Shown piece by piece: positions 5,730 through 7,351 of a DNA stretch of 7,351 bases; the first letter of the stretch is position 1, and each line of letters starts with the position of its first letter. Source of the stretch: Leptotrichiaceae bacterium (lineage in GTDB: Bacteria > Fusobacteriota > Fusobacteriia > Fusobacteriales > Leptotrichiaceae); assembly GCA_030532815.1 (NCBI GenBank), contig JAUNKI010000088.1, forward strand, positions 688 to 8,038, given 5' to 3'. Under the pieces are notes generated by a model, which saw only the letters and a list, made by a program, of their open reading frames with translations, ran no database searches and had not been told where the DNA came from. A program made the position numbers and the translations under genes.

Positions 5730-5816
5730 CTGTGTAACAAATAATAAATTACGATAAATCAGATTTAAATTTCTTATTCTGTAAAATTGAAAACTATTGT
5801 ACAACTTCAAATCAGA

Positions 5817-5847
5817 TAAACTGAACATAATTTTATTTTTCAGTTTA
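5817..5847 (+). promoter_or_regulatory. 9-bp-stem hairpin in the lipoprotein gene leader
   Basis: TAAACTGAA (5817-5825) and TTCAGTTTA (5839-5847) are perfectly complementary around a 13-nt loop. It lies in the predicted untranslated leader, just before a second TATAAT. It may be an RNA structure or a DNA-binding site. It is not followed directly by a T-run, so it does not look like a terminator. Confidence 0.35.
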
Positions 5848-5925
5848 AATATAATAGAAAAAAATACTTGTACATTTATTAAATATTTCAAATTAATTTT
5901 ACCGGATATTGCGAAAGGAGAAATT

Positions 5926-7350
5926 ATGATAAAATTAAAACTTGTTTTTCTTAATGTATTTATTTTTTTATCCCTTTTATCATGTGTTTCATTACCTCAG
6001 GGACTTTCCTACAAATCTGAAGTATACAATGCAGATAATGTGGATTTCTACTATGATCTGACATATAAAAAAGACGGAAAAGTTCAATATGAAAGACAGA
6101 TATGGGACCAGGCATATGAAATACTTGATAATGCAAAAGAGTTTTTCCTTATGGATATTTTTGTATTTAATGATTTCTTGGGGAAAGGAGTAAAAGAAAA
6201 ACTTGATCCTTTAAATATTGCTGAAGAATTTTCGGAAAAAATTTTGGAAAAGAGAAAAAAAGACCCTGATGTGGAAATTTATCTTATTCTCGATGAGAGT
6301 AACACTTTTTACGGAGCTTTTGATAATAAAACACATAAAAAACTTGAAAAAGCAGGAGTTAAAATAGGATATATCGACTTGGCAAAGCTCAGAGATCCCG
6401 TGCCTCTTTATTCTGTTCCATGGAGATTATTTATAAGACCTTTCGGAAATCCCAAAAATGCAGGAAAAATTAAAAATCCTGTTTATGAAGAAACTGATAA
6501 AGTTACTGTGAGAAGTATTCTTAGAGCACTAAATGCCAAAGCTAATCACAGAAAACTGATTATGAATGAAAATACGGCAATGCTGACTTCTGCCAATCCT
6601 CATGCCGAAGGTTCAAGGCATTCCAATGTGGCTTTTAAATTTTCTTCCCGAATTTTAAAGGATATATATTCTTCCGAGCAGTCTTCCGCAAAAATTACAA
6701 AGCCTGACGGAAGCTTGAAACAGAATCTTCCCGATAAAGATTTTAATAAAATTCCTATATCGGATAATGATAAGATTAAATTACAGTATTTCACCGAAGG
6801 ACAGACAGCTGCCGACATTTCCAAAGAACTTGCAAATACAGGAATAGGAGATAAAGTAATAATTGCACAGTTTTTTCTCGCTGATAGAGGAATTATAAAC
6901 GACATTAAAAAATCGGCTAAAAGAGGGACGGACATTCAGATTATACTTAATAACTCCGATGCCGGTGTACCTAATAAAGCTGCCGCAGGAAACCTTATGA
7001 AATATGCAAGAAAATACAACTACAAAATCGACATAAAATTTTATAATAAAGGGGAGGAAATGTTTCACGTAAAAATGCTTTCCATTTTGAAAAAGGATTA
7101 TATGATTACTTACGGAGGATCTACAAATTTTACGAGAAGAAACATGAGAAACTATAATCTTGAAAATGAAATAAAAATTATTTCATCCTATGACCAAAAT
7201 ATTTCCAAAAATATTTTAGATTATTATGACAGACTATGGACTAACAGAGACGGAGAGTTTACTTTGCCCTATGAACAGAATAAAAATGAAAAAATTACTA
7301 ATGATCTGCTTTTCAGATTTATGGAAATTAACGGTTTCGGAATATTTTAA
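5926..7350 (+). CDS. Phospholipase-D-like lipoprotein with two HKD-type motifs
   Basis: The start is ATG 5926 with AAAGGAG 5 nt upstream; the 43 in-frame codons before it (from a TTG at 5797) lack a ribosome site and would bury the signal peptide. Residues 1-20 form a lipoprotein signal ending in the lipobox LLSC, with Cys20 as the lipidated residue, so the mature protein should be membrane-anchored and face outside the cytoplasm. Two phospholipase-D-type lobes follow. Lobe 1 (about 55-240) has NHRKLIMNE with H208 and K210, then TSAN (N224). Lobe 2 (about 284-445) has FHVKM with H381 and K383, then GGSTN (398-401), and E413/E415 after it. In each motif the usual aspartate is replaced (E215; L388). 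Family members hydrolyse or transfer phosphodiester bonds, as in cardiolipin synthases, phospholipases and nucleases. The export signal favours a lipid or envelope substrate, but this is inference. Full length: 474 residues. Confidence 0.92.
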   Translation: MIKLKLVFLNVFIFLSLLSCVSLPQGLSYKSEVYNADNVDFYYDLTYKKDGKVQYERQIWDQAYEILDNAKEFFLMDIFVFNDFLGKGVKEKLDPLNIAEEFSEKILEKRKKDPDVEIYLILDESNTFYGAFDNKTHKKLEKAGVKIGYIDLAKLRDPVPLYSVPWRLFIRPFGNPKNAGKIKNPVYEETDKVTVRSILRALNAKANHRKLIMNENTAMLTSANPHAEGSRHSNVAFKFSSRILKDIYSSEQSSAKITKPDGSLKQNLPDKDFNKIPISDNDKIKLQYFTEGQTAADISKELANTGIGDKVIIAQFFLADRGIINDIKKSAKRGTDIQIILNNSDAGVPNKAAAGNLMKYARKYNYKIDIKFYNKGEEMFHVKMLSILKKDYMITYGGSTNFTRRNMRNYNLENEIKIISSYDQNISKNILDYYDRLWTNRDGEFTLPYEQNKNEKITNDLLFRFMEINGFGIF

Positions 7351-7351
7351 T

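Noticed and set aside
5703..5891. Minus-strand frame of 62 codons in the divergent intergenic region
   Set aside because: It runs through the promoter and leader of the lipoprotein gene, is very AT-rich and Phe/Ile/Asn-rich, and lacks a ribosome site.
5797..5925. In-frame N-terminal extension of the lipoprotein from TTG 5797
   Set aside because: No ribosome site at the TTG. ATG 5926 has AAAGGAG at ideal spacing and directly begins a lipoprotein signal peptide.
6600..7068. Two minus-strand frames of 111 and 95 codons within the lipoprotein gene
   Set aside because: Shadows of a well-supported coding region; no ribosome site or family-like motifs.
1..7351. CRISPR array, tRNA, rRNA or toxin-antitoxin pair
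   Set aside because: I found no regularly spaced repeats, no cloverleaf with a CCA-type end, no rRNA-like conserved sequence and no paired small genes with toxin or antitoxin features.

Overview
The window is AT-rich: coding regions are roughly 30% G+C and much of the intergenic DNA falls well below 20%. The translation signals look bacterial (AGGAG/GGAGGG Shine-Dalgarno sites, TATAAT-like -10 boxes). There is also a lipoprotein with a lipobox and an oxygen-labile Fe-S serine dehydratase. Together these suggest a fermentative, low-GC anaerobe. My best guess is a member of the Fusobacteriota, perhaps a Leptotrichia relative. That is inference from composition and gene content, since no rRNA or other marker gene is present.

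Left block (1-3047, all minus strand): a compact gene run with 22-33 nt gaps that reads as one operon transcribed leftward from a promoter near 3088-3116. In transcription order it holds a single-chain Fe-S L-serine ammonia-lyase (serine to pyruvate and ammonia), an AcpH-type acyl-carrier-protein phosphodiesterase, a small exported protein of unknown function, and the N-terminal 170 residues of a HisJ-like PHP-domain phosphatase that runs off the left edge. No shared pathway is obvious.

Middle block (3048-4866): mostly very AT-rich non-coding DNA around one gene, a short inorganic-pyrophosphatase-like protein (3851-4189, minus). The non-coding DNA is not featureless. It holds a 148-bp fold-back palindrome with 15-bp perfect arms (3148-3295), a G+C-enriched relic-like segment with broken reading frames (about 3344-3603), and a 151-bp candidate MITE or internally deleted insertion sequence (4353-4503) with 15-bp terminal inverted repeats of the GGGRCTGTCTYATAA type.

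Right block (4867-7350): a divergent pair sharing a 303-bp control region. To the left is an NfsA/NfrA-family FMN oxidoreductase (minus strand). To the right is a complete phospholipase-D-like lipoprotein (plus strand). Between them lie a well-formed promoter for the oxidoreductase, a 28-bp operator-like palindrome over its -35 box, an extended -10 promoter candidate for the lipoprotein, and a 9-bp-stem hairpin in the lipoprotein leader.

I found no rRNA, tRNA, CRISPR array, intact transposase or convincing strong terminator. The genes are ordinary. The most interesting material is the intergenic repeats, the operator-like palindrome, the overlapping start codons of the serine dehydratase, and departures from textbook motifs in three of the enzymes.
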